A DNA stretch of 64,000 nucleotides from Deltaproteobacteria bacterium (GTDB lineage Bacteria; Desulfobacterota; Syntrophobacteria; Syntrophobacterales; Syntrophobacteraceae): positions 1 to 64,000 of the forward strand of contig JAAYVE010000055.1 of assembly GCA_012517315.1 (NCBI GenBank), in the 5' to 3' direction. Position numbers and translations under genes: made by a program. Below, in pieces: positions 56,499 to 64,000 of the stretch; within the stretch, counting starts at the first letter, position 1; every line of letters starts with the position of its first letter. The notes beneath the pieces are model-generated. The model searched no databases. It was not told the DNA's origin and saw only the letters and a list, made by a program, of their open reading frames with translations.

Positions 56499-57407
56499 TC
56501 AAGGGGACTTCTTCCGGCGAAGTTCTGCCGCCAATTGCTCCACCGCATCCACACAACGGGGTCCCGGGCGTGAAAAAAGCAGCTCATCCACAAAGATCAC
56601 GCGTCCCTCCCGAATCGATCGCAGCCGTGGGAAATGAGCCCTCTCCGCCGGCGGAAGGGGATTGCGGTTCATAGGACCCCGCTGCACGATGTAAATGTCC
56701 GGGTCATCCAGCAGAAGGGACTCAAACCCGTACTGGACAATGGCCTTCTCACTCTTGAGAACGTTTTCGGCTCCGGAGAAATTCAGAATGTCCTGTACGA
56801 TTCCTCCACGGCCCGCCCCCGTGAGGGGCTCGGCCCTCACCTCAAAAAAAACCCGGGGCCGCCTGTCACCGGGGTCGATGATGCTCGTTGCTTTTTCCAA
56901 TCGGCCTCTCAGCTCCGCCTCTTTTGCAAGGGCCTCTTCCTCCCGCCCGGTGAGCACACCCAGCCGATGCATGGTGGAAAAGAGCTGCTGGAAGCTGTTG
57001 GGAGCAAAAACGGCGAGGGGGATCCCAGCCGCCCGCAACCGCTCCATCTCGGCCGTGGCCTCCCTTCGGCTCGCGCTTTGGACCACCAGGTCAGGCTTGA
57101 GACCGAGGATCATCTCCACATTGGGCCGCATGTGGGTCCCTACTGAAGGCAGTCTGACAATGGCTTCCGGATACTCATCTGCCTGTGTCCGGGCAATCAC
57201 CCGGGACCCCGCCCCTATGGCGAAGAGTATCTCGGCAAAGGCGCCATACAAGGGAATGACACGCTCGGCCGGCTTCTCCAGAACAATCGTCTCTCCCGAA
57301 TCGTCCTGTACCTGAACGGCCGGGGCTCCATCGTGGCACAAAGCAAAAGAACCAAAAAAACAGAGCATGACCGTCAGCGCCTTTTGCTGCCGCTTCCGTT
57401 TCCACAT
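56499..57407 (-). CDS. btuF: BtuF-like periplasmic corrinoid/iron-siderophore-binding protein
   Basis: The product from ATG 57407 is 302 residues with a signal peptide (KRKRQQKALTVMLCFFGSFALC) and a class III binding-protein fold: PAERVIPLYGAFAEILFAIG, GLKPDLVVQ and the long linking helix. It serves the BtuC/BtuD transporter encoded upstream. In a B12-riboswitch operon, vitamin B12 or another corrinoid is the likely ligand; cobalt or a siderophore cannot be excluded. A possible lipobox Cys (FALCHDG) lies at residue 23. Confidence 0.85.
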   Translation of the reverse strand: MWKRKRQQKALTVMLCFFGSFALCHDGAPAVQVQDDSGETIVLEKPAERVIPLYGAFAEILFAIGAGSRVIARTQADEYPEAIVRLPSVGTHMRPNVEMILGLKPDLVVQSASRREATAEMERLRAAGIPLAVFAPNSFQQLFSTMHRLGVLTGREEEALAKEAELRGRLEKATSIIDPGDRRPRVFFEVRAEPLTGAGRGGIVQDILNFSGAENVLKSEKAIVQYGFESLLLDDPDIYIVQRGPMNRNPLPPAERAHFPRLRSIREGRVIFVDELLFSRPGPRCVDAVEQLAAELRRKKSP

Positions 57408-57696
57408 GTCCGGGCACTTCTCCTTCGGGAGACTGTCCCTTGACCGGGACTTCCCCATTCCTCCGGCTGGAAATTCACTCTTCTTCCCCGTCAATCCTTC
57501 ACTTCGAAGGACGCAAAAACACTTCCTCGAAAACGAGGAGAACCATCCCGCCGGTCCATCGGGGGCGTGAAGGTCCTTCGCAAGACATTCCCTCTTCTGC
57601 ACATCCTCTCCTTGGGTGCAAGTCGCTGAATTCTTCGCCCGTTCAGGAGGAAGCCGGCGGGAGGACCGCATCCGTTCCCCCGCCGTTCGTTGAGTG
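57408..57696. other. 289-bp gap between btuD and btuF
   Basis: No gene and no second B12 aptamer (no CCTGCC box) were seen. Open frames run through it, but none matches a family. It separates the transporter core from its binding protein. Confidence 0.45.
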
Positions 57697-58473
57697 TCAT
57701 GGAGGCGGCAGGAATACGACCTGTTTCCTGCCGACGGCTCCTGGCTTGTGGATCAGCACAGGGGTCTGGTATACGGTTTCCAGGTTCTCCTCGGTGAGCA
57801 CTCCTTCCGTGGGGCCGTCCGCCACCACCTTGCCCTCCTTGAGGAAGATGATCCTTCGGCAGAACAGGGCCGCCACGTTCACGTCATGGAGCACGGTGAC
57901 GACGGTGAGGCCGTCGTCCCTGTTCAATTTCTCCAGGACCCGGAAAATCTGGAGTTTTCGATGCACGTCCATGGCGGAGGTGGCTTCGTCCAGCAGGAGG
58001 ATTGGCGTTTCCTGGGCGAGGGCCTTGGCCATGAGAACCCGCTGCTGTTCCCCCCCGCTCAAAGCCGTGATCAGTCGCTCGGCCAGGTCCTGTGTTTCGG
58101 TGATCGCCATACAGCGAAATACCACGGCAGCATCATGACGGCTCTCCATCTGCCAACGTTTCTGGTGAGGGTAGCGGCCCATGTGCACCACCTCAACGCA
58201 GGGGAATGGGAAGCGAATGTCGGAATTTTGGCAAAGGGCTGCGATCCGCCTGGCGAGTTCTTTGGGCCTGAGCCGGTTCAGGGGTGTTCCCAGGACCGCC
58301 ACTTCCCCTCCGGAAGGAGGAAGAATGCCCCCGAGAGCCAGCAGGAGAGTCGTCTTGCCGGAGCCGTTGGGTCCGAGGATCCCGACAAACTCCCCTTGGA
58401 GGAAATCGAACGACACCCCGCCGATCACCTCATGACCGGGATAACCACAACGCAGGTCCCTCACTTGAATCAC
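57697..58473 (-). CDS. btuD: BtuD-like ABC transporter ATPase
   Basis: The 258-residue ATPase has Walker A GILGPNGSGKTTLL, signature LSGGEQQRVLMAKAL, Walker B ILLLDEATSAMD and switch His in VLHDVN. It is of the FecE/BtuD group that powers vitamin B12, heme and siderophore importers. GTG 58473 overlaps the btuC stop as GTGA; TTG 58512 would extend it into btuC. Confidence 0.9.
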   Translation of the reverse strand: MIQVRDLRCGYPGHEVIGGVSFDFLQGEFVGILGPNGSGKTTLLLALGGILPPSGGEVAVLGTPLNRLRPKELARRIAALCQNSDIRFPFPCVEVVHMGRYPHQKRWQMESRHDAAVVFRCMAITETQDLAERLITALSGGEQQRVLMAKALAQETPILLLDEATSAMDVHRKLQIFRVLEKLNRDDGLTVVTVLHDVNVAALFCRRIIFLKEGKVVADGPTEGVLTEENLETVYQTPVLIHKPGAVGRKQVVFLPPP

Positions 58474-59549
58474 AGCTGGAGGTATTTTCTGCGATGGAGC
58501 AGCAGGTAGCAAAAGAAGGGCCCTCCAAGAATGGCCGTGACAACACCTACCGGCAGTTCTTCGCCGCTCGCCAGAAGACTGCGGGCGATGGTGTCGGCGA
58601 TGAGCACGAGAAGTCCGCCTGCAAGGAATACCGCAGGAAGCAGGGTGCTGTGCCGGGGTCCGATGAGCAGTCTCACCAAATGCGGTACCACAAGTCCGAC
58701 AAAACCGATGACTCCACTCACCGCCACAGCAGCCGCGGTGATGAGAGACGCGGTGAAGAGCATCCAGAAACGGACCCTTTGAACATCCACTCCCATTTGC
58801 TGGGCTTGAATATCGCCCAGTGAGAGGATGTCCAGTTCACGGGCAAAATAGAGAATGGTGAGGCTTCCAGCGGCAACGTACGGCAGAATCAACAGCACAT
58901 GGACCCAACTCCTGCCGGACAGGCTCCCCATGATCCAGAAGACGATGGTCGAAACCGAATCTTCGTTGAGGCTTTTGAGGAGGCTGATGAGAGAAGAGAG
59001 AAAGGTGGAGACGATGATCCCCGCAAGCACCAGGGTGGTGGTGTGCAGACGCCCGTCGATGCGCCCCAGAAGATACACGAGGTAGAGGGCGAGCATCGCC
59101 CCGGCGAACGCCGCCGCAGGCAGCGCACTCAAGCTCAGGAGATGAATCCCCCCGATTCCCAGGATGATGGCGGCCGACGCCCCGAATGCCGCGCCGGTGG
59201 AAACACCTAGGGTGAAAGGGTCTGCCAGGGGGTTCCGCAGTATTCCCTGGTAAACGGCACCAGCCAAGGCCAGGGCCCCTCCCACCGCCACGGCCAGGCA
59301 GACCCGGGCGAGCCTCACGTGAAGGACGATGTAACGGATCCGCTCGTCGACACCCAATCCCCCCGTCTCTTCAAAAGGAGAAAACCACAGATGCAGGACC
59401 GTCTTGTACGGGATGTGGAACTGCCCAATTCCCGAAGTGACAAAGGCCGTGGTGATAATCAGGACAATGAACGCTGAGTAGCAGGCCAGGCGAAACCTCA
59501 GGGAGCTCCGCCCGTGGATGTTCGGCTGAAAGCAAGTCGTCCCGTTCAC
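58470..59549 (-). CDS. btuC: BtuC-like ABC transporter permease
   Basis: The 359-residue permease has about ten membrane segments and FecCD/BtuC marks: GGALALAGAVYQGILRNPLADP, GVSTGAAFGA, IMGSLSGRSW, and GVIGFVGLVVPHLVRLL near the end. GTG 59549 overlaps the cobI stop (GTGA) with GAGGTG upstream. It forms the membrane channel of the corrinoid importer with btuD and btuF. Confidence 0.9.
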   Translation of the reverse strand: MNGTTCFQPNIHGRSSLRFRLACYSAFIVLIITTAFVTSGIGQFHIPYKTVLHLWFSPFEETGGLGVDERIRYIVLHVRLARVCLAVAVGGALALAGAVYQGILRNPLADPFTLGVSTGAAFGASAAIILGIGGIHLLSLSALPAAAFAGAMLALYLVYLLGRIDGRLHTTTLVLAGIIVSTFLSSLISLLKSLNEDSVSTIVFWIMGSLSGRSWVHVLLILPYVAAGSLTILYFARELDILSLGDIQAQQMGVDVQRVRFWMLFTASLITAAAVAVSGVIGFVGLVVPHLVRLLIGPRHSTLLPAVFLAGGLLVLIADTIARSLLASGEELPVGVVTAILGGPFFCYLLLHRRKYLQL

Positions 59550-60349
59550 AAATAGCGCACCTCGTGGGGACAGGTACGGTTCACCATGCGGGTGCGATGC
59601 AACCCCCGGTGGGATGCCGGGATCGTCTGCGGCATTTCCAGCCCACGCTTTTTGATGATCATGAGAGAGAGGTAATGGGGTTGTTTCATCCCCGTCATCC
59701 GGGCAAAATCCTGCTCCACAATCTCCCCTTCCAGCCCGCAGCGACTGATGAAGCAACAGTTGTCCTGAAGACCCGATTCTTCGATCTGGGCGAGAATCGC
59801 AGGGAAATGGCGGTATGTTTTCATGAGCACCACGTTGTCAGAGACCTTGAGCGCCTCCTTGAGCAGATTTCCACCCTTGGCCCCCGACAGGATGGTGACC
59901 GCCTCCTCACCTTCCGCCAGGGGCAGGTTGGCACAGGCGGCAGCCGCATGGAAAGACGTGATCCCCGGAACCGTGCAGATGAGGATTTCCGGAAGTCTCT
60001 CCCGGATCTTCCTCATGAGGTAGATGAAGGTGCTGAAGGTCAGCGGATCCCCCAGGGTGATGAACGCCACATCCTTTCCAAAACCCAGCTACTCTAAGAC
60101 CCGGTCGCAATTGGCCGTCCAGGCCCGATCAAGACTTTGATGATGAAAGGTCATGGGAAAAGCCAAGTGCTCCACAGGCGTACCGGGGGAGAGATGATCC
60201 TTGACGATGGCCAGGGCAAGGCTGTAGTCGTTCTTGCTGGAGGAGGCTGCAAACACGTGACCTACTTCCTTAAGAATTCTCACCGCCTTAAGGGTCAGCA
60301 GCTCCGGATCCCCCGGGCCCACACCGATACCATACAGAGTGCCGTGCAT
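59546..60349 (-). pseudogene. cobI: precorrin-2 C20-methyltransferase with internal amber codon
   Basis: ATG 60349 (GGGAGG 4 nt upstream) begins GTLYGIGVGPGDPELLTLKA, the CobI/CbiL start. At codon 87 (60089-60091) the frame meets TAG in DRVLE-stop-LGFGKDVAFITLGDPL, then runs on in the same frame to 59546. Both halves match one methylase: TLGDPLTFSTF, VPGITSFHAAAA and a normal C-terminus. No frameshift is needed; one base change from a Tyr codon would make TAG. It is either a true nonsense mutation, a suppressed codon or a sequencing error. CobI is essential for de novo corrin synthesis, so the state of this gene decides whether the pathway works. Confidence 0.88.
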
Positions 60350-60359
60350 AGAGCCTCCC

Positions 60360-61034
60360 TCATTTCTCCGAAGAATGCGCCAGTTCCAGCAAGGCATGGA
60401 TGATTGCAACCGCCACCGTGCTGCCGCCCTTGCGGCTCAAGATCGTAATGGAGGGCAGGTCCTTCGTGTTCCACAGCAATTGCTTGGATTCAAGAGCCTG
60501 CACAAATCCAACGGGAACTCCGATAACCAGAGCCGGGCGGATTGCCTCTTCCTCAACCTGCCGAATGACCTCCAGCAGGGCTGTGGGAGCATTGCCCACC
60601 GCGACGATGCTCCCATTCAACCGCTCTCTGCAGTGACGAAAAGCGGCGACCGAGCGAGTGGTTCCCGTGGACTCGGCCCATTGCTGACTTCTCGGGTCCG
60701 CAGCGGGGGTGAGGACCGAGTTCCCGAACCACCTGAGACGCCAAGGGGAGAGCCCCACTTCGATCATGCGGGTGTCCGCGATGATACTCGCCCCCGAGCG
60801 CAGGGCCGCCACACCGGACGAAACGGCCCTCGAATGGATCCGAACCCGTGCCGCATGATCGAAATCCCCGGTGGTGTGGATCACGCGCCGCACGATCTGC
60901 CATTGGTCTTCAGGGAAGTCATGAGGACCCATTTCGGCATCGATGATGCGGAAACTCTCCGCTTCGATCCTACGCCCCGCTTCCACGAGGCTGCTGCGAT
61001 TGCCGTGAGCATTCTCCGGGATGTCCGATTGCAT
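60360..61034 (-). CDS. cobH: precorrin-8X methylmutase (CobH/CbiC)
   Basis: The 224-residue protein moves the C11 methyl group to C12 to form hydrogenobyrinate or its cobalt form. The catalytic His is in RRVIHTTGDFDHA; GASIIADTRMI, VAVGNAPTALLEVI and GVPVGFVQALESK are typical. ATG 61034 has GAGGGTGGC upstream. An open frame extends toward the riboswitch but is not conserved. It is the first gene after the B12 leader. Confidence 0.93.
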   Translation of the reverse strand: MQSDIPENAHGNRSSLVEAGRRIEAESFRIIDAEMGPHDFPEDQWQIVRRVIHTTGDFDHAARVRIHSRAVSSGVAALRSGASIIADTRMIEVGLSPWRLRWFGNSVLTPAADPRSQQWAESTGTTRSVAAFRHCRERLNGSIVAVGNAPTALLEVIRQVEEEAIRPALVIGVPVGFVQALESKQLLWNTKDLPSITILSRKGGSTVAVAIIHALLELAHSSEK

Positions 61035-61136
61035 GCCACCCTCTGCTTTGTTGCCCGCCGCCTGCGGGAGCGCTTTCCCTCGTCGATTTGGCAGTCCATG
61101 GTCGCGTCCACCGGATCGGGATTCGCTCACCCCCCC

Positions 61137-61177
61137 AAAAAAAAAGCCCTTGAACCCTCTTTTCCGGGAATTCAAGG
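61137..61177 (-). terminator. intrinsic terminator of the B12 leader
   Basis: Minus strand CCTTGAA, an inner CCC/GGG pair and TTCAAGG form a stem, followed by GC and nine T. It lies between the B12 aptamer and cobH, so it is the likely switching platform: ligand bound, transcription stops. Confidence 0.82.
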
Positions 61178-61319
61178 ACTGCACCCTGTTTGCTTGGTCC
61201 TCATGGGCCGAGGAATCGACCGTTACCCCGAGGCAATCCACCCCCCTCTCCAACCGGCGGCGATTGCCTTTCTCGTGGGACAGCACCCGCAAAGGGCCGG
61301 AACACGAGAACCCATAAGG

Positions 61320-61482
61320 CATCAGGCAGGTTTTCTGACTCACGGATTCACCTACTCGCCGGGCCTTCCCAGCTCAGTTCCTCTGAACCAGTGGCATTTC
61401 CGGCTTTCGTCCCCGTTCACAGCGGCGGGACCATGACGGACTTACACCGTCTTCCCTTTTAAACCTTGGCTCTCTTAAGGTA
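61320..61482 (-). promoter_or_regulatory. cobalamin riboswitch
   Basis: The minus strand carries the B12 aptamer landmarks in order: AAAAGGGAAGACGGTG, TAAGTCCGTC, GTCCCGCCGCTGTGAACGGG and, at the 3' end, the B12 box TCAGAAAACCTGCC. It precedes cobH and the whole cob/btu operon. The ends are approximate. Confidence 0.92.
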
Positions 61483-61622
61483 CCTGATCCTGTCCTGCGT
61501 TTTGATCGTGATCCTGCCACCGGACCTCTATCGCCATTCCTGATTTGCCAAGCTCGGGATTGCTGAGAATGTTTCTGCATGAGGGTGGGGGAGGCGGCAA
61601 AAGGACCGTGGCAATCACATCC

Positions 61623-61651
61623 ACGATATAGTATTTGCACGAGCAGGTCAA
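61623..61651 (-). promoter_or_regulatory. promoter of the cob/btu operon
   Basis: Minus strand TTGACC (61646-61651), 17 nt, TATCGT (61623-61628). Transcription would begin near 61616, about 130 bp before the aptamer. Confidence 0.5.
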
Positions 61652-61804
61652 TCCAAATAAATTGGAACGGTGGCATATTGCCGCGGCCGTAACAATTCGC
61701 TTTTGCCATGATCTTGCTTGGGCTATCATTCCAGGGGCTTGAGACAGGTTCCCACGGAATGCGTGTCAAACGCCCTCTTTGATTCACCCCACAAGGAGTC
61801 TTTC

Positions 61805-64000
61805 ATGAACGGCTGGAAGCAACGTCTGCCTCGATTGATCGTCACGCTCTTGGTCCTCCTCGTGCTGCTGTTCCCGTTGAGTCTTGTCGGCACGAACTTC
61901 CTGGTGGAAGTCTGGTGGTTCGAATCCCTGGGCTACCTCTTCTATTTCTTCCAACGACTCCTTTACCGGTACATCGTTTTCGGATCGGTCACCCTGGCCT
62001 TTTTTCTCATCTTCTTTCTCAACTTCTGGGTGGCTTCCCGCTATCTTGGAACCGGCGCGCCGCCCGGTTCATCGGAGAAAAGAGCGTCGCGCCTGGCCAC
62101 AAGAGAACTCGCGCGAGCCTTCAGGACAGGATCCATGTGGGTCTACACGCCCGTCTCCCTGGTTCTCTCCATTGTCATTGCACTGCCCCTGTTCGAAAAG
62201 TGGGAATCCTTCCTCCTTTACCTTTCGGCCCCTCGAATGGGGGCCACGGACCCGGTATACGGCAATGACATCAGCTATTACCTCTTTTCATATCCCATAT
62301 ATATCCTCATTCAACGCAGGTTGCTCATCGCCTTCGCCCTTTTGCTCATTGCCCTCGTCATTCTCTACTGGCTGGAAAGACGCCTCCTGACCGTCCAGGA
62401 GCAACGTCTGCCAGGGGGGGCAAAATGGCATCTGAGTATCGTCATCATGCTGATTTTCATCATCGAAATCGGAGATTACGTCCTGCAGCGACATACTCTC
62501 CTTTACGAGGGAAGTCACATGCCTCTCTTCTACGGGCCCGGATTTACGGAAATGCGGGTCATTCTTCCCCTCATCTGGATCTCTCTTCTTTTGTTGCTGG
62601 CCACCAGCTTTTCCTTCATCTATTTCATTCACCGGAACAAGGGCCTGAAGGTCGTGATCCTCTTCGCCGCCGCTTTCGCCCTGTCCCTTGGCGGTCGTTA
62701 TTCAAGCATCCTGCCTGATACCGTGCAAAAATATATTGTCAAGCCCAATGAGATATCGCGCGAGCGTCTATACATCGAGCGCAACATCCAGGCAACCCTC
62801 GCCGCCTACAACCTGGATACGGTGGAGATCCGCAGCTTCAGTCCCATGAACCTTCCCTTGGAGGGATCCAGTCCCAATATCAAGGCGATCTTAAGAAACA
62901 CTCCGGTCTGGGACGGGGAACTGCTGGAAACGGTTTACAAACAATTGCAGCAACTCCGCACTTACTACGATTTCCCAAGCGTTGACGTGGGGCGCTACAC
63001 TGTGAACAACGTCTACCAGCAGGTCTTCCTCTCGGCGCGGGAAATCAACCGTGAACTGCTCCCCGCCGGTGCCCGCAACTGGGTCAACGAGCACCTCTCC
63101 TACACCCACGGGTTCGGCGTCGTCATGACTCCTGCCAGCCAGGACGGGGATGAACCCATGACCTGGTTTCTCAGTGGAATCCCGCCCGAGTCGGAATACG
63201 GTTTCCGCGTGGAGCAACCCAGAATCTATTATGGGGAGGGCAACTACACCTACGTGATCGCGCCCAATGACAGCGGCGAGATCGATTACCCCAAAGGGGA
63301 ATCCAATGTGATGAACAACTACGACGGTAAAGGGGGGGTTCCCATCGGCTCCCTCTTCCGAAAGGCAATTTTTGCTTATTATTTCAAGGATAAAGAGATT
63401 CTGTTCACCACGAAGACAAATCGTCAGAGCAAGATCCTTTTTCGCCAGAACATCGTGGAGCAGATCCGGACCATCACTCCTTTTCTAAAACTGGACAAGG
63501 ACCCCTATCTCGTGGTGACGCCCACGAAGCTTTACTGGATCCAGGACGCCTACACCACGTCCAACCTCTACCCCAATGCGACGCCTTACACGACGGAAGA
63601 CGGCCCCATCAACTACATCCGCAATTCCGTCAAGATCGTGGTGGACGCCTATGACGGGACTGTCGACTACTACATCCACGAAGACAAGGACCCCATCGTC
63701 ATTGCCTACAGCCGCATTTACCCGGGCCTGTTCAAGTCTGCGGAGCAGATGCCGCAGGAACTCGCCTCCCAGGTGCGCTACCCTCGGGATATTTTTCAGA
63801 TCCAGATGGACATTTATGCCATATACCACCAAACCGACCCGGACGTCTTCTACCAGCAGGAGGATGCCTGGGAACCGGCCAAAGGTTATCGTGCCCAAGA
63901 GGATCTCAGCGTCCAGCCCGACTATCTCACCCTTGATCTCATTCAGCCGGGACGCTTCGACTTTCTGCTTCTCGATCCGATGAGCCCTAAGGGGAGGGAC
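61805..64000 (+). CDS. UPF0182-family large membrane protein (3' end outside window)
   Basis: ATG 61805 has AAGGAG 6 nt upstream. The visible 732 residues begin with about seven membrane segments (near 10-300), including WWFESLGYLFYFFQRLLYRY. They are followed by a large extracytoplasmic part with ISRERLYIERNIQATLAAYNL, YTHGFGVVMTPAS, PRIYYGEG and YPRDIFQIQMDIYAIYH. This is the UPF0182 pattern found in actinobacteria, cyanobacteria and deltaproteobacteria, usually 850-1000 residues, so the C-terminus is missing. Function is unknown. It diverges from the cobalamin operon. Confidence 0.9.
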   Translation, partial: MNGWKQRLPRLIVTLLVLLVLLFPLSLVGTNFLVEVWWFESLGYLFYFFQRLLYRYIVFGSVTLAFFLIFFLNFWVASRYLGTGAPPGSSEKRASRLATRELARAFRTGSMWVYTPVSLVLSIVIALPLFEKWESFLLYLSAPRMGATDPVYGNDISYYLFSYPIYILIQRRLLIAFALLLIALVILYWLERRLLTVQEQRLPGGAKWHLSIVIMLIFIIEIGDYVLQRHTLLYEGSHMPLFYGPGFTEMRVILPLIWISLLLLLATSFSFIYFIHRNKGLKVVILFAAAFALSLGGRYSSILPDTVQKYIVKPNEISRERLYIERNIQATLAAYNLDTVEIRSFSPMNLPLEGSSPNIKAILRNTPVWDGELLETVYKQLQQLRTYYDFPSVDVGRYTVNNVYQQVFLSAREINRELLPAGARNWVNEHLSYTHGFGVVMTPASQDGDEPMTWFLSGIPPESEYGFRVEQPRIYYGEGNYTYVIAPNDSGEIDYPKGESNVMNNYDGKGGVPIGSLFRKAIFAYYFKDKEILFTTKTNRQSKILFRQNIVEQIRTITPFLKLDKDPYLVVTPTKLYWIQDAYTTSNLYPNATPYTTEDGPINYIRNSVKIVVDAYDGTVDYYIHEDKDPIVIAYSRIYPGLFKSAEQMPQELASQVRYPRDIFQIQMDIYAIYHQTDPDVFYQQEDAWEPAKGYRAQEDLSVQPDYLTLDLIQPGRFDFLLLDPMSPKGRD

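Noticed and set aside
57408-57696. Second B12 riboswitch before btuF
   Set aside because: No CCTGCC B12 box or GCCACTG element on the minus strand.
60089-60091. TAG in cobI decoded as pyrrolysine
   Set aside because: Pyrrolysine is known almost only in methylamine methyltransferases, and a CobI residue with a role for it is unlikely; nonsense mutation or sequencing error is simpler.

Overview
The window reads as a stretch of a moderately GC-rich chromosome from an anaerobic deltaproteobacterium. It has heterodisulfide reductase (Hdr) and MvhD genes of the type used in electron confurcation, anaerobic corrin synthesis genes, an archaeal-type phosphoglycerate mutase relative beside hom, and heavy use of UGA as selenocysteine. 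A syntrophic or sulfate-reducing member of the Syntrophobacteria fits best, but that placement is inference from gene content. I saw no IS element, phage, CRISPR array or rRNA. One tRNA gene is present.

Region 1 (1-11503, + strand) is the most unusual part. It is one run of Hdr/Mvh-type genes: a large HdrA-like protein cut by the window edge, MvhD1, an HdrC-HdrB fusion, an HdrA lobe (HdrA2), a second HdrA lobe (HdrA3), MvhD2 with a C-terminal extension, a GltD/NfnB-like flavoprotein, and a degenerate HdrA fragment. Three of these genes carry an in-frame UGA: codon 68 of MvhD1, codon 56 of HdrA2 and codon 16 of MvhD2. Each UGA stands where relatives have Cys, and each is followed 15-22 nt later by a short perfect stem-loop with a G/U-rich loop, as expected of a bacterial SECIS. 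The two MvhD paralogs put Sec at two different Cys positions. The cluster has no hydrogenase large or small subunit, so its electron donor is not visible. The GltD-like domain makes NAD(P)H a candidate.

Region 2 (11504-13600) holds a short-type alpha-glucan phosphorylase. Region 3 (13601-25674, - strand) is a long leftward array: nif3-like, a coiled-coil zinc ribbon protein, prs, an NCS2 permease, a Nudix hydrolase, fdhD, a cysteine desulfurase-family enzyme, a GNAT acetyltransferase, secA, argJ, and a secreted barnase with its barstar inhibitor. Region 4 (25691-37281, - strand) has a tRNA(CAU), the yqeY-dnaG-rpoD macromolecular synthesis block, hisA-ybgC, an alaC-like aminotransferase with hom and a proposed homoserine kinase, and a sigma-32-type factor.

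Region 5 (37282-51159, mostly + strand) carries hisC, cmk, rpsA, sppA, tsaC (- strand), a Ppx/GppA phosphatase, guaB-guaA, a UPF0280 protein, a phosphoesterase-HIT-LapA operon and an HDOD protein with a sigma-54-like promoter. Region 6 (51352-61651, - strand) is a cobalamin operon led by a B12 riboswitch with a downstream intrinsic terminator: cobH, cobI (interrupted by an amber codon), btuC, btuD, btuF, cbiD, cbiET, cbiF, cbiG and cobJ. The window ends inside a UPF0182 membrane protein on the + strand.
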